In this document: positions 1 to 11,456 of the stretch, one piece after another
How the letters are laid out: each line of letters opens with the position of its first letter
How positions within the stretch are numbered: the stretch's first letter is position 1
Source: Pigoraptor chileana
Taxonomy: Eukaryota > Opisthokonta > Filasterea
DNA: 24,708 bases
Assembly: GCA_943704495.1 (NCBI GenBank)
Contig: CALSCR010001058.1
Coordinates: forward strand, 1-24,708
Direction: 5' to 3'
Translations under genes and position numbers: made by a program
Notes under the pieces: model-generated
Told to the model about the DNA's origin: nothing
The model's input: only the letters and a program-made list of their open reading frames with translations
Database searches by the model: none

Positions 1-75
<75 letters not shown>

Positions 76-88
76 TGTGTGTGTGTGT
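1..88. repeat. (GT)n microsatellite at the left edge
   Basis: Almost pure GT dinucleotide array with one TA interruption near position 69. It lies inside intron 5 of the minus-strand katanin gene. It probably ended the assembly, because the right edge stops in a similar CA array. Confidence 0.95.
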
Positions 89-228
89 GAAGTGGGAGAT
101 GGAGTGTCTCATTAGATACACCGTCACACAGCAAACACAAAACACAACCAACCGCCGCGCCGAATGCCAGCCCACCAAGACCACAAATGCATCCGCTGCT
201 GCCACACAGGCAATACGGCGCCACTTAC

Positions 229-1847
229 CCTCACTACGCCATCCTCGGCGCCAAGTGCAATCCAACGTCCATCGGGGCTGAACCTGATTACACACACACA
301 ACAAGAGAGATGAGAGCAAGACAACACAGAACGATTGAGAACTGCGTCGAGACACACGAAAGGCCTCTACTTAATAGAGAGAGAGCGAGAGTGTGAGAGA
401 GATTTCCACATGGAGAGAGCGCGAGGAGAGAGATTGATTACACATGGAGAGTGGTGCGAGGAGAGAGACTGAGGACTCAAACCATTATCTTGGGCGCAAT
501 GCCATTCACAAGTGTGAGGGAGAGAGACAGAGTTGAAGAGGGACAGAGAGTCGCACCTGATGACATTGAGCGAGTGACCGTGGTTGTAGTACGTGTGCAC
601 GGGAGAGGCCCTGCGCACGTCCCATAGTTTCAGCGTTGAATCGACGCATCCGCTCGCAAAGAAAGCGCCGTAGGGATGGAAATCAACACATTTGCAGTGG
701 CTTTTGTGTGCCGCATATGTGCGCACCGCTGCACAGTGTCAGGAGGGAGAGAGGAGGGGGGTTAGTAGAGTGAAGATAAGAGTGGAACAATTGCGGTGCG
801 TTGCGCGGCAACTGGCGATTCGACTGCATTGATTTTCGCGCCACTTGCGCATGTACACTGATGTCATCTGGATGCTTTCACCAATCTAAGAGAGACGCAA
901 ATACGACGTAATGCATGCACATCAAACTCAAAGACCGCGCACGCATACCAACCGACACACCATGCAACAAGTACACGTGCGTGTTTGTTTCTGTTTCTGT
1001 GTGTGTGTATGTATGTATGTAATGTACGCATGTTGTGTGCATGTGTGCATGTGCACGCGCTGGTGTGTCTGTGGGTGGATGACACATACCCTTTGCTTGT
1101 TCAATGTCCCACATCTTGATCGCGCCGGTCGCAGAGCCTGCCACGACGCTCGTCTCTTCAGAGTCAAAGCACACGCTCTCAATTGCACTTGCATGGCCGG
1201 ATAAATGCTGCAATGCAATCATACAGATGCGCGAGAGGGTCGTTACCGTTGAGTGTGAGTGTGAGTGTGATAGTGAGTGCGAGTGGATGCGCAAGGGTTC
1301 ATGCCAGATATGTACAAGGGAATATGTGGCACAGAGAATGGGGACCGAAATACTAAGAAAGACAGATCCGATGGCACACAAATACACAAATACACAAACT
1401 GGGATGCGAATGCGAAAGCAGCTACATGAACAAAGCAACTCGAGGCACAGATGCATTTCTGCTCACCAGACGGCACGCCTGCTGTCCCACTAGCCATAGA
1501 TTAACCATGCGGTCATCACCACCAGTAACAAACACGCGTCCCGACTTCCGTCCAAACTGCAGGCACGTAACGGCACCCCCGTGCGCCGCAAACTCCTCTG
1601 ATGTTATCACAAAAAGGGAGATAATGTGTGGTGTGAGACGCCAGTCCAATTTTGTCTCATTTGACCGTTGGTTGTCTTTCGAAAGCGGAATGAGGAAAGT
1701 CACTCACTGCTTGAATTGACCCAATAAAGTTCGCACGCGTGTTTTGTGAGTTTTGTATGTGTGCGTGTGTGCGTATGTGTGTGTGTGAGTGTGTTTCACA
1801 TAATGCCACTCACGCGTTTTGAAATTACGCTTTGTTGCGCGCTCCAT
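229..1847 (-). CDS. KATNB1: Katanin p80 WD40 subunit B1, 5' part (five exons, continues past the left edge)
   Basis: Katanin p80 is the WD40 targeting subunit that recruits the p60 AAA ATPase to microtubules, centrosomes and basal bodies. Exons on the minus strand: 1847-1814, 1597-1467, 1207-1090, 728-557 and 283-229. All have GT-AG borders and compatible phases, giving 170 residues. The protein opens MERATKRNFKTQEFAAHGG, close to the human KLQEIVAH start. WD1 contains GRVFVTGGDDRMVNLW, WD2 VVAGSATGAIKMWDIEQAK, WD3 DFHPYGAFFASG and LKLWDVRR, and WD4 FSPDGRWIALGAEDGVVR, at which point the gene enters the intron holding the GT array. The ATG at 1847 has a good Kozak context and gives an N-terminus of the family's length. 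An in-frame ATG at 1904 would add 19 residues; a stop lies in frame above it. The rest of the propeller and the con80 domain are outside the window. Family identity is secure; exon borders were read by eye. Confidence 0.93.
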
Positions 1848-2654
1848 GTTTGCGGAATGAGGCTCTGGGCCGATTAAGCAATTTTCTGCTGTTGTTGAAG
1901 GCATGATCCACCACAAATACAATTAAAACATACTGAGGGTGCTCGCAACGTTACATGTGCCAAGAAAGCGCAACATTTTAAAGCACAAATGAACGAGAGC
2001 ATTGATACTTGCATCCAAGACCCGCATGCAGCCCCCGCACTCAATGCAGAGTTGTGGTGATATCGCACGTGGAGGGTAGAGCTTATTAATGTCACGCATA
2101 CCTGTCTTTCCCTTCCACAAAACGACTTGATTACAAAGCGCCACTGGCGCTTGATGCCCAATGCGATGGGCTTCAGTCGGTCGCCATAATCCCAAATTGT
2201 GTTTCGATATAAGAATGGAAATTTGAGGATACAATAAAGATGCACGGGGCGTCGAATGTGTGTTGTGAACTGACAGAGAGAGCGGAATGCAGCACACGAA
2301 AGGGGGTCGCATGTCAAGACGGCGTCACTATAGGGATCCACTGAGGGCACTATACACACATTTCTTCAGGATGCAGTGGCAAATAATGGAGTGTGCTTCA
2401 TCAAAGATAGACATTCTCTAAGCGTGCTATTGTGCAGGCTTTTTGCTCGAAACCTCATTCGATGAACATAAATTCGATCGACCACTCAAATTCCATCAAT
2501 TTGCGGTGCAATTTTTAATTTAATGTGTCTGGCTCGAGTTCCAACAACCCCGCCAAATTTTCAAATCTCGCGCGCAATTCACGTCTCGGCGGTCCAATCA
2601 GTGCAGTCTAATCTGACATCAATCAAAAATAACAAAAACAAAGGTCTCTTTCAG
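1848..2654. other. Upstream region of KATNB1, possible 5' leader exon
   Basis: No conserved protein is visible here. On the minus strand a donor (CAG then GTATGC, 2101-2096) and an acceptor (CCCTCAG ending at 1933) would bound a 169-bp leader intron, a size typical of this window. An in-frame TAA lies above the ATG at 1904 in this leader, so the leader would be non-coding. Minus-strand frames of 129 and 161 codons overlap here and resemble no family I know. From about 2380 to 2650 the sequence is AT-richer and featureless. Confidence 0.35.
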
Positions 2655-3193
2655 TAGGCGTGGAAGTTACATTAGGACCATTGCCAATATTATTTATATG
2701 GGCTCAACATGCGCCGTGGACTATCTACGCCAATTCTCCACATCCAGTTGCCCCGATACCATTCATGCACACAGACGACGATTTCGTAACAAAAATCGGC
2801 GGAACTCAACACGAGCCACCGTTGAAGCTAGGATTCAAGCGCATTCCCGTTGACACCGGGTTCGTCATAACGTTCCACAAAGTCCAGAGCCGCACGCTCG
2901 AAAAGGTTATCCTGGACGTAACGAACGGTACGCCGATAACCGTCTTCAGTACTGGCGGAGAGTTCCAGCACGTACTGCCCCACTGCACGCTGTGCACGTG
3001 TCCGCAGCCGTTTGAAACACAACTATCCATGATTCAGCTGACCGAAATAAACTCACAACAACGAACGAAAACACTGTCGTCCAGCACAGTCGTCCTAACT
3101 AACTCTCAAGCACTTGCACGACCCAGTTGCTACCATATACGTATACCAATCAGCGATCCGCATTCAGAGACTGTTAAACCCAATACGTACTAA
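2655..3193 (+). pseudogene. PIF1-type helicase C-terminal fragment, probable transposon relic
   Basis: The plus-strand frame contains PVAPIPFMHTDDDFVTKIGG followed by GFKRIPVDTGFVITFHKVQSR and TLEKVILDV. This is the layout of the last helicase motifs of PIF1-like helicases carried by transposons (Helitrons and similar): a P-x-I-P strand, then basic-Pro-hydrophobic, then a T-x-HK-x-Q-x3-TL motif. The invariant Gly of the usual HKSQG is replaced by Ser here (HKVQS). No Walker A or B motif or other helicase domain is recognisable upstream. The frame opens just after a possible acceptor (TCTCTTTCAG, ending at 2654) and ends at 3193 without a complete domain. I see no clear terminal repeats or target duplications. 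It is most likely a decayed piece of a mobile element, not the host PIF1, whose motif reads HKSQGLTL. Confidence 0.55.
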
Positions 3194-5491
3194 CTGAATT
3201 TGCCTGACCGAAACTGTGCTACCGGAACCAAGGGTACTTGGTCCTTGCCGGAACTAAGGGTGCTCCCTTGCCGGAACTGGATATGCGGCAATCTGCAGTC
3301 CCGATTAAGTAATCATCAACTCACTCCCCACTCTATATCCGGTAATTCAGTCCCCCATGGTCCGGCCATTGGGGTCCACGCCGTAAGGCGACCTACTTGT
3401 TATTTTGAATTTCTGATTTTATCGCCTCTGCCTTACACTGAGTCCACGAATAGTAGTTGCCCGGCGCCGGGTACAACTGACAACGGACTCGGCAGCGGTT
3501 CAAGCAGAAGGGATTAATTTTTGTTACCTAACATTGAACATACACTTCACTTTCACGCGGAATCGCATGCTCGGGTCTGCGCAGGCGAGTCGTCGGTATC
3601 TCCTATGAGTGAGCCCATCAGTTACAAGCAATGCCTCATAGCGGTGCGGCGCACTGCGGGGCATCCCCGCCGTGTTATGGGTACCAGGGGCCTGAATCAT
3701 GATTGATAAGCCAACGCCGCAAAGCTCGTTGTGCGACGTATGTGGTAATCTACTTCAGCCTGGCTCACTTCAGCGTTCGGGGGATGCCGCTGGATAAAAT
3801 TCCTGCTATGTTGAAGGATGTTTGATGCCGAAAACGACTTTTTCTGACTGACAGGCTTTGTGAACAGGAACAGGTTGCATCCATTTAATGTATTCGCTAC
3901 CGGCACGCCCAAATACCATGTACTCAGCAACAGATGAATGAGCGCGGTCCCTCATTTCAACCTCCAACAGCTGATGATTGAGAATACGCGGGATGGTTGG
4001 TTGGCCTCAAAAGAATATCCCGCAAATTAACAAATAGGTCTCGGACGCTCAGTACCGTGCTGTGGGATGGGAGAAATGTGTGCGACACAGTCAACTGCAG
4101 ACGACACAAAACCAGACGATCGCCATAGCGCACTGTCACGGGATCACGCACAGGTTTTGTTCGCTTATTTTTTCCCTGCGATTCTCGGTTGACTTTTATA
4201 AAACATCGCATGGCCGTTTCTGTCCGGCGCGCGCGCGTGTTTCGGTGGCTCGTGCAAAAACCAACCGAAGGTGTGTGGTTTGCGTCAATACAGCAGCGTG
4301 CTGTATCGGGTCCCCATTTAGAACAAAAGGTGCAAAAAACCAGTAGGACCGGAACAGTATCGCAGAATGTCTCGTGACACCCACACCGCGCGTGCGAACG
4401 TGGGATAGCCCCGACGCGGGCGCGGGCTTGTAGTCCCCGCGAAATTCCCGGACCACACATTGGTGACGCATTTCTCTCATTCACTATGTGTCATATTTGA
4501 TACACTACCTTACAAGTATAACACATAAACCCACGTGCGTGCAGACCTTTTTCCTATTGTGGTTGACGTGAAGTGAGATCAATTTGCCCTCGCTTTAATC
4601 AATATAAAAACCCGAACACACTTTAAAAGACCAAACAACTCCTGTTCCAGAAGCGAATGACTGATGCGACAGAGTGGTACAACCGTGGTGTCCGTCCACA
4701 TTCTCTTAAAGAGAGAAAAAGAATAAATGAAGAGAAGAATAATAACTAATTTTGATTTTCCATTGTTCATTGCCCAGAAATGCCTACACACGACACACTA
4801 CAAAGAAAATTCCGCGCGCTCTTTTTCAACGCAATACAAATATTCAGGAACCCAAAATAATAATAAATAAATCAAAATTAGTTATGGAAGGATCACAGAA
4901 AATTTCAGAAAATATCAATTAATAATTTTCGTTTTTCTCACACGGCACACACATGCAACCACACACGCACGCTTACACACACACCCAGATGCACACCGTC
5001 ATCCATCAACCATACACCGCGTTTCGCACGAAGGGTATATTTCCCCCCCCCCCCCGCCCGCCATACACTCACATACTCGGGGCATTTCACTGTGGGAACT
5101 ACTCCACACAAACCGGCTGCCCCATCCGAGCGCGAGCGTTTTCCCGTGTGAGACAAGAGAGACAGAGAACCATACTCCAGCGGACAGCGCATTTTTATTC
5201 GTCACATTCACCAGTACTTCGTTGTTTGACGTGTGGCGCGAGCTTGCATCCGGTCGCACAAACACAACCTGCAAAACTAGTTCTTTCCGCGTTTTAAGTT
5301 TTCCTAATGAATCCCTGTCGTCGTTCAAACTACTCCACAACCGGCGCGGTGAGGTGTTGAAGCGCACAGTGCTCTCCTCTCTGTCTTTTCAACTTTAGTC
5401 AAGAGGGACACCCCCGACATACCCGCAACTGAAACCCATTGATCGCAGTGCCTTTCCGCATCGCATCGCTTTTTGGTGAAGGGCTTTCGAG
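3194..5491. other. Gene-free region between the helicase relic and zinc-finger gene A
   Basis: No open frame here resembles a known protein. The longest (minus strand, 3957-4484, 175 codons) is of a length expected by chance in a window of this size. Around 3215-3290 a unit like TGCCGGAACTAAGGGT occurs about three times in degenerate form. Stretches at 4500-4930 are AT-rich and hold a 17-bp inverted repeat listed separately. A run of 13 C lies at 5043-5055. The last few hundred bases before 5492 should contain the promoter and 5' leader of gene A; I see no TATA element. Confidence 0.5.
4742..4885. repeat. 17-bp perfect inverted repeat in AT-rich DNA
   Basis: The left arm at 4742-4758 (ATAACTAATTTTGATTT) is the exact reverse complement of the right arm at 4869-4885, with 110 bp between. 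This could be the termini of a short MITE-like element or a chance foldback in AT-rich DNA. I see no convincing target-site duplication outside the arms. Confidence 0.6.
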
Positions 5492-7513
5492 ATGTCAACA
5501 ACTACAGCATCCCTCGGCAACAACATCAACCTCCCACAGGCTCCCATCGCGTCCTCGTACTTGGGCAGCGGTTACGTCTCGGCAACGCCAACTACGTCCT
5601 TCATTCCATTTGCGTCTTCCGCAATGAATCTACCAGGACAACTTCAGGACTCGAGCCTGGCGCAGTATCCCGGCGTCCCAGGCATGTCGTACGGCCAGAT
5701 GGGTGGTGGTGGATCGTTCCCCATGGGAGGCTCTATGTACCAAGTGCAGTATCCCGGGTCAGACAAGCCGGCGATTGGAATGATGCAAATGCCACCCTCC
5801 GCCGGACAAGGAGTGCCATTTGGCCTTGGAGGTATTTCTGGTGGAGCTTCTGCTGCGCCTGGTGGACCTGCCGCTGACAAGAGTGGAAAGGCGAACCGAC
5901 CATTCCGATGCGAGGTGTGCTTTGCAACATTCAAACAGCGATACCATTTGATCCGCCACCGACGGGGACCCCGTGCGTGCCAGATGCGCGCCATCCAGCA
6001 AGAAAAGTCGCGAGAAGAACAGGCCGTCGTGAACGGAGTCGATAGCGCCCGAGGCGGTCGTGTCGCACCGGGGAAGGCCAGGCCTCAGCCTGCCATTGCG
6101 GTTGCTCCCGACGAGGGTGACGGCAAGCGATATCAGTGCCTGACGTGTGATCGCCGGTTCAAGCACCGCCATCATCTTCTAAGGCACATTCGGAGCCCTT
6201 ACGGTTGCACGTTCTACTCAACGAGCAAGGCTGCGTCCGGAGATGTCGACGGCAGCAGCGGATCGGCAAGCGATCTGCGCCTGACTGGTGTCTCAGCCAA
6301 CGGCGGAAACGCACCCTTGGTCGGAGGGAATGGCGGTGACCGTGGACAGCCGGACTTGTTCCGTGTGCCGCAGTCGCAGGGCGGCAACATTCATCCCCAG
6401 TCGATGCCGCCGCAACCAAGGTCTTTTCCGCAGCCACCGCCGGGTATGCCGTACGTCTCGATGCATGATCTCGAACACCAGTCTCTGATGGGCGGCCGCG
6501 GGAACTTCTTGGGCCAGCAGCAGGACTTCGGGTACATGGGCGATTCTATCATGCCCGGCCAGATTGGAGGCATGGGATACATGCAGCAGCGCCAACTCAA
6601 CGATACCATGCATCAGATTCCTTCGCTTCAGATGGACGGTCGCCAAATGTACGGGCCTGTCGTTGTTCCCCCGTTTCCCGGAACCAACGGCAACGACTAT
6701 GGAGCGATGCGACACCAGCAGTCGATCCAACAACAGCTCGCAGCCCTTCAGCAGCAGCAACAGCAGCAACAACAACACCAGCAGCAGCAGAAGATGATGG
6801 ACGATCGCCAGTATCAGCAACAGGCATATGCACGCCAGGGGGGCGCGCGGCACGGCAGTTTTGGCGTGGTGCCCCGGGAAGGCGATTCGACCAGCAGTCT
6901 GCACAGCATGGGCACTGACTCTGACGGACTTTCTCACTTTTCGTCGCAACGGTCGATGCAGGGGCAACAACAGCCGCAAGGATCATTTGGCAGGTATTTC
7001 ATGATTTTTTCTTGGTGTGTTTGTGTGGTTTTCTCTCTTTATTTTGCATGATGTCTTAATTTGCCTCATTTTGTTTCTTTTCATCCGGGGAGTTGGGATT
7101 GTCGTGTTTTGGCTGAATGTCACGATGATGCTGGTGTCCCTCTTTAAAAAAATGCAAATGCTCATGGGAGTTTGCTGTATCGTATGTGTGTATGTGTGTT
7201 TCTATACTTTGGGGTGAGCAGGCACGCCTCAGGAATGGAAGGAGGATTTGAGAAACCGGCTGCCGCAGCATCAGCCCCATTCGGCAACGGTCGGATGATC
7301 TCTAATCCCGTCTACCGCATGCTCGCCGACTCAAACTTGAAAACTGCCGGCTCTGGCAATGGACGAGGACCGTTTGACGGAAACGCCCAGATGGGCGGTG
7401 ATCGCGTGGATCCAAATGCTGTGAACGGTGTTTACGATGCGCGACGTTTTGAAGAGAATCCCGCATTTCACAGCCCAGAGATGCGTGTACCGTCCGTCCA
7501 GGAGAAGGTCTGA
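5492..7513 (+). CDS. Gln/Gly/Met-rich protein with two C2HC zinc fingers (gene A)
   Basis: Exons 5492-6993 and 7222-7513 give 597 residues. The donor is GGCAG then GTATTT; the acceptor is GTGAGCAG, where GAGCAG is a NAGNAG tandem site that could add one residue. Two fingers are present: C140-x2-C143-x12-H156-x6-C163 and C216-x2-C219-x12-H232-x6-C239. Each has the F-x5-L core of a classical finger, but the fourth ligand is a Cys six residues after the His instead of a His at three to five. The N-terminal 135 residues are rich in Ser, Gly, Pro and Met; a polyQ tract of about 20 residues lies at 413-434; a short motif SQRSM follows before the splice junction. This suggests a nuclear DNA- or protein-binding regulator, which is inference. 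Gene B carries the same finger type. The start is the first ATG of the long open frame. A strong donor (GTGAGT) lies 28 nt past the stop, so a 3' UTR intron is possible. Confidence 0.88.
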
Positions 7514-9235
7514 TGCACTTGACTCTTCTTCAAGACGCACTAGGTGAGTGTCGCGGTCTGTCGTCTTTCTTGAAACTTTGTTTTCGTATGTTGTGGAGAT
7601 TATTTCTATTTTTTATTTATCAGTCGCTAATGTTTGAACGTTTTTTTTTGTTGGAAAATTAGCAGAATCCTTTCGCCGTTCCCGAGACCCGCTCCTATTT
7701 TATTTATTTGGAGTGCTCCGGCTTCAACCTCGTCATCAGCACGACAGTCAAACACAACTACGACTGAGATCCGCTGTTGTTGCTCTTATGCAACAATCGA
7801 CGATGGATGAACACTTCACACCACGCGCAGTCGTATATTTATTGCGGCGCCGCAGCGCTGTCCGTCCATTTTGAGCCGTCAGAATGGAATGGGCCTGCCA
7901 CTGCACATGATGCCTCAAGGACTCCCCCTTGCCTTCCGGTGTTGCGCGGGCTTCGATGTTCCACCGGCATGGCCTGTATAGTACGGTGGTTGTCGCGCAT
8001 CAACGTGCATCTGATAATACGCAGTTGCTGTTAACAAAAACGGCAACAGCATTGTATCACCTCACTAAAGAATAATCAAACATACGGAACCCCCACCCCC
8101 CCGGTTCATTGGTCATACTGTGTTTTTGCATATTATAGTATGCAACGACACTGAGCTGAATAGCAGATGGATAGTCGTATACTCTACAACCGGGCTTTAT
8201 ATATATATATATAGCACAACAACCCCTCGCGCACAATTCACTTTTCAGTTGTATTGATTTTCGCATGTAGCAAAAAGTAGTCCACCTTAGCTAACCCAAC
8301 TCTCCAATTCGGATTTGTATATGCCCGCCCCAATACAGCGTTTAGGCCGTGAACAGGAGACCCCCCTTAGGCCCCCTTAGGCCCCCTTGGCACTGCCCAC
8401 AATACGCTTGATTACTCAACGACTCTGGCCGGGACTCGTAAATTGAAGTATAGTTCGGCTTTAGTGAGATAATTTGGCTCAAATTCAGTCTGATTGCGCG
8501 GGCGGCCTCCATCGAGCGGTCATGTGTTGCCACTGACCATTTCCTGCGTTGTGTCGCGTGTGCTTTGGTGGGATTACATATTCGAAAAAAGCAGAAAGGG
8601 CGAATCATAATCACAAAAGTTTGCCCGAATGCTCCCTTGCCAAAAGACATCGCCTGACAGACGGCAAACTCGCGAGATAGTGCTCGTGTGAAAGTCAGGG
8701 ACTCATAAGCGTCGAGATAATTGTTTTTGGCGCTCAATTAGCGCATCGCACGCACTCACACGATCCACGCCGTTGTGGGTTGCTGGCGCGTTTTTTGTTC
8801 ACCGTTGCTGTCTGTCGCTAGTGAAGCCAGGTTGGTGATGACGTCGTCTCCTGAGTTGATGCTTCGATGTGTTTCTTTGTTGTCTGTTCCTTGTTGAGTT
8901 TATGGGCAATAGCATTACTATGATGACACAAATAGGAAACTATATTTTTGTTGTAATTTTATCGTTCAATGGCTGGTCGATTCATCGCTGTTGTGATATC
9001 TGTCCTGCTTTATATTGTATTTTGGCATCGGCAAGGCTACTTGTGGGGGTTGGACGTCTGTGAATGCCGCCGTGCGTAAAATTTTCTTTCAGTGACTATT
9101 ATTTCATTTGGTCTGCGTGATGTGCTGTCGAATTTTTGCTTGCTGCAATCCTTAACGTGTGAAATTGATGGTCATGTGTATGACTGTTGTTTGCGTCATC
9201 GGCTGTCCGCTTTGAATCCAGTTTATTATTCGAAA
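7514..9235. other. 3' region of gene A and upstream region of RNASEK
   Basis: No conserved protein is seen. Just after the gene A stop, a donor at 7542 (CTAG then GTGAGT) and an acceptor near 7664 (AATTAGCAG) could define a 3' UTR intron of about 120 bp. T-rich tracts at 7600-7720 fit a 3' UTR or terminator. A (TA)n run lies at about 8198-8213. A minus-strand frame at 8342-8737 (131 codons) resembles nothing I know. The RNASEK promoter should lie in the last few hundred bases. Confidence 0.45.
8361..8390. repeat. Three 10-bp tandem units (CCCCCTTAGG-like)
   Basis: Three head-to-tail copies of a 10-bp unit reading GCCCCCTTAG, the last one altered at its end. It is a small tandem array in intergenic DNA with no evident function. 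Confidence 0.8.
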
Positions 9236-9868
9236 ATGGTGAAACTTTCGCTGCGGATCTGCGGGCCTAAGTGCTCCGCGTGCTGCGCCGTGCTCAGCGT
9301 CTGGGGTATCATCATGCTGGTGGGAACTGAATTTACGTCTTCCATTCAACGCTTGTGGATGGACTTTGCTGTATATTGTTCACACGACCTGTTGGTTGAT
9401 TGCGCATTTTGTGTGTTAAGGCTCTCTCACTGCGTTGTTTTATCCCTAAAGTTGTGTGCGTTAGTTTGACGCCGGTGTATGTGCCGAGTTTTGTTGGAAT
9501 GGTGTGACTCCAATGTGCTTTGGCAACACTTAATCTCTCTCTGATCGCACAAAATCTCTTTGGGGTTCCATACCGTCCTCGTTTCAACTATATAGAGCTA
9601 CACTTGCTTGTGTGCTTGTTCATTGTCAATTAACCGCACGCACATCCACTCGCACAAAATCCACAAAATGCAGTTTATTCTGGGCATCCTCTTTAACAAA
9701 GATGCGTATGGTCTCCGGGAAGACTCTGGCGATATGTCAGCGACAGCTAAGAACTGCTACATTGCCGGTGGCCTCTACATTGTGTGCCTCGCACTCTCTC
9801 TCTGTCAGCGTTGGCTTAACAACCGCCAGCAAGGCGCCGCCCCTTACATTCCTCAGGAGGACGTGTGA
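9236..9868 (+). CDS. RNASEK: Ribonuclease kappa (RNASEK), two exons
   Basis: Exons 9236-9319 and 9674-9868 give 92 residues; human RNASEK has 98. Exon 1 encodes MVKLSLRICGPKCSACCAVL followed by SVWGIIML, matching the family's CGPK-x-AACG-x-VLS-x-WGVIML start (transmembrane segment 1). Exon 2 begins FILGILFNKDAYG, matching MLGIFFNVHSA, and later has KNCYIAGGLYIVCLALSLCQ then RWLNNR, matching NCFIAAGLYLL-x-FSFCQ-x-RLNKR (transmembrane segment 2). Both junctions are phase 0; the donor is GTGGGA and the acceptor AAAATGCAG. RNase kappa is a small two-pass membrane protein linked to the V-ATPase and endocytosis, with reported endoribonuclease activity. The ATG inside the acceptor is a decoy: starting there would lose the first membrane segment. 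The tail APYIPQEDV differs from the animal ending. A possible donor (GTGAGA, 9865) overlaps the stop codon. Confidence 0.93.
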
Positions 9869-11456
9869 GAGTGTAGTGGGCTGATGTGTTTGCGGTTTGT
9901 GTCTCTGTGGATGTGTGCGCGCGTGTATGAGTGTGTGTCTTGCGTAACATTGTTTGAATCTGTTGCCGCCGGTGCGTCTGTGTGTGTTTGTATGCTTGTT
10001 TGTTTTTCTTTCTCGCTTTTTAGCATGGTTGCTGTGCTTGCGTTGTTCACCACACTTTCTCTGTTTTGGTCACTTATCATCCCACTATCGTAGCGATTGC
10101 TGTCTGGTGTGTGTGGCGTCAGTGCCTGCGTTGCGTGGCTGTAAGTGACAATACTTTGGGGTTTAATCCGCCTCATCTCAACAAAAGATTCGTTCCTCTT
10201 TGGACGGTGCTGTTGTTCTTGTACTCTGCGTGTATCTGTTTTCGTGCCCTTCGTTGAATGCTGCCATGCCATTGATATGCTTTGGTAAAGGCATTTCATG
10301 TGTGATCCGACAGATCTTTTGCAAAACGGCCAAATCAGTTTTGAATCTACTCGTCTCGCCTCACGTTTTGCGTCTGCGGGCATGCTATAGTGCCCTGAGA
10401 ACTATTTTGAGTCATACGTCTCTTATTTTCCCTCATGTGTGCCAGTACACACTTTAGCGTACCGTAATTTGAATTCCGGCTTTATTGCAGAAGTATGTAG
10501 AAATAATATTATGTTCAGTACCACTCAGGCAACGCACTTCGGTTACATCCGGGAATGAAGGAAAGAAAACATTGTTCAGTATTTCGTATTTCATTGCATT
10601 CGTCTATGAAGTCTTGCTAGTTACACTTTTGGGGCGGTGTGTGACGGGTGTCTATTAGCGAAATGCCCCTGCTATTATAGGCCGCCCCAATTACATATGC
10701 ATCCGCTGATAGTTCTCGTAGTTCAAATGCATGGTCGCACCACCGGGCGCACATTGCTGAGTCTTGCAAACGGCAAGGGGCATATGACTGCAGTTGCCGC
10801 GTTGCAAACATACTTTGTTGTCAGATTAAAACTGTATCTGTTCAAAAACCGAGTTTCGCGCCAAACGGGCTGAAGTCACGTGTCGTTTTTGACAAAATAA
10901 AGACACAAAGCCATACATATCCATAGTGAACCGGCGGGGAAAATAAAAAATGCGGCACAAATGCACACCAAAGACGCCGATTCAGTAACAGCTTCCACAC
11001 GCGTCTGTGCATGCAACGCCGATTAACAGCACAAAAAGATGAAAGTTCCTTTGCTTTTTGTTTTTGTGGGAACTCAGTTGGATTTTTTATAAATACGCAC
11101 AAAGCAGGTGTCATCATGGCGTGGGTATTTTGATTTCATGGTTGTGTTTTTATTATATGGTTATAGTCACCCATTCTTCGCCGGAAACATTGACCGATCA
11201 AATTGCTAATATGCAGGTCCAATACACTGTATTCCGCACACGAGGTGCCGCCCAACGATAACGGCATTCTTACTGGATTGCCGGTGCATTCGTACGTTTG
11301 TTTGTTCGTGCCATGTTCCGAAGGCCGTTAACAATTTTCATATTTATTTTCAAACCAAGAGATTGTTGTTTATTATTTCAATTGTGTTTCTATCGCAATT
11401 CCTCTACATTTTTGTGTCTCACTGTCGCATCACCACACCATTTACGAAATTTTCAG
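9869..11456. other. RNASEK 3' region and unresolved 5' part of gene M
   Basis: GT- and T-rich DNA downstream of RNASEK (9870-10200) looks like a 3' UTR. An AATAAA lies at 10896-10901. Further on the sequence is unremarkable until a polypyrimidine tract and acceptor (AAATTTTCAG ending at 11456) that opens the first exon I can support for gene M. The first coding exon of gene M should lie here and should end with two bases of a codon; I could not identify it with confidence. A 176-codon minus-strand frame at 9853-10383 is CA-rich and looks like an artefact of the antisense UTR. Confidence 0.45.

Noticed and set aside
878-1456. 192-codon minus-strand frame taken as one exon
   Set aside because: Only 1090-1207 of it is coding (WD repeat 2 of KATNB1). 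The rest is His/Thr/Cys-rich read-through of GT/CA intron sequence.
3957-4484. 175-codon minus-strand frame
   Set aside because: No recognisable motif or splice-supported partner. A frame of this length is expected about once by chance in a window of this size.
9668-9868. Separate 66-aa single-pass membrane protein starting at ATG 9668
   Set aside because: The ATG is part of the splice acceptor. Joining the exon to 9236-9319 reproduces the RNase kappa protein along its length.
9853-10383. 176-codon minus-strand frame
   Set aside because: It is antisense to the GT-rich 3' region of RNASEK and its Thr/His/Ser-rich translation reflects the CA-rich complement.
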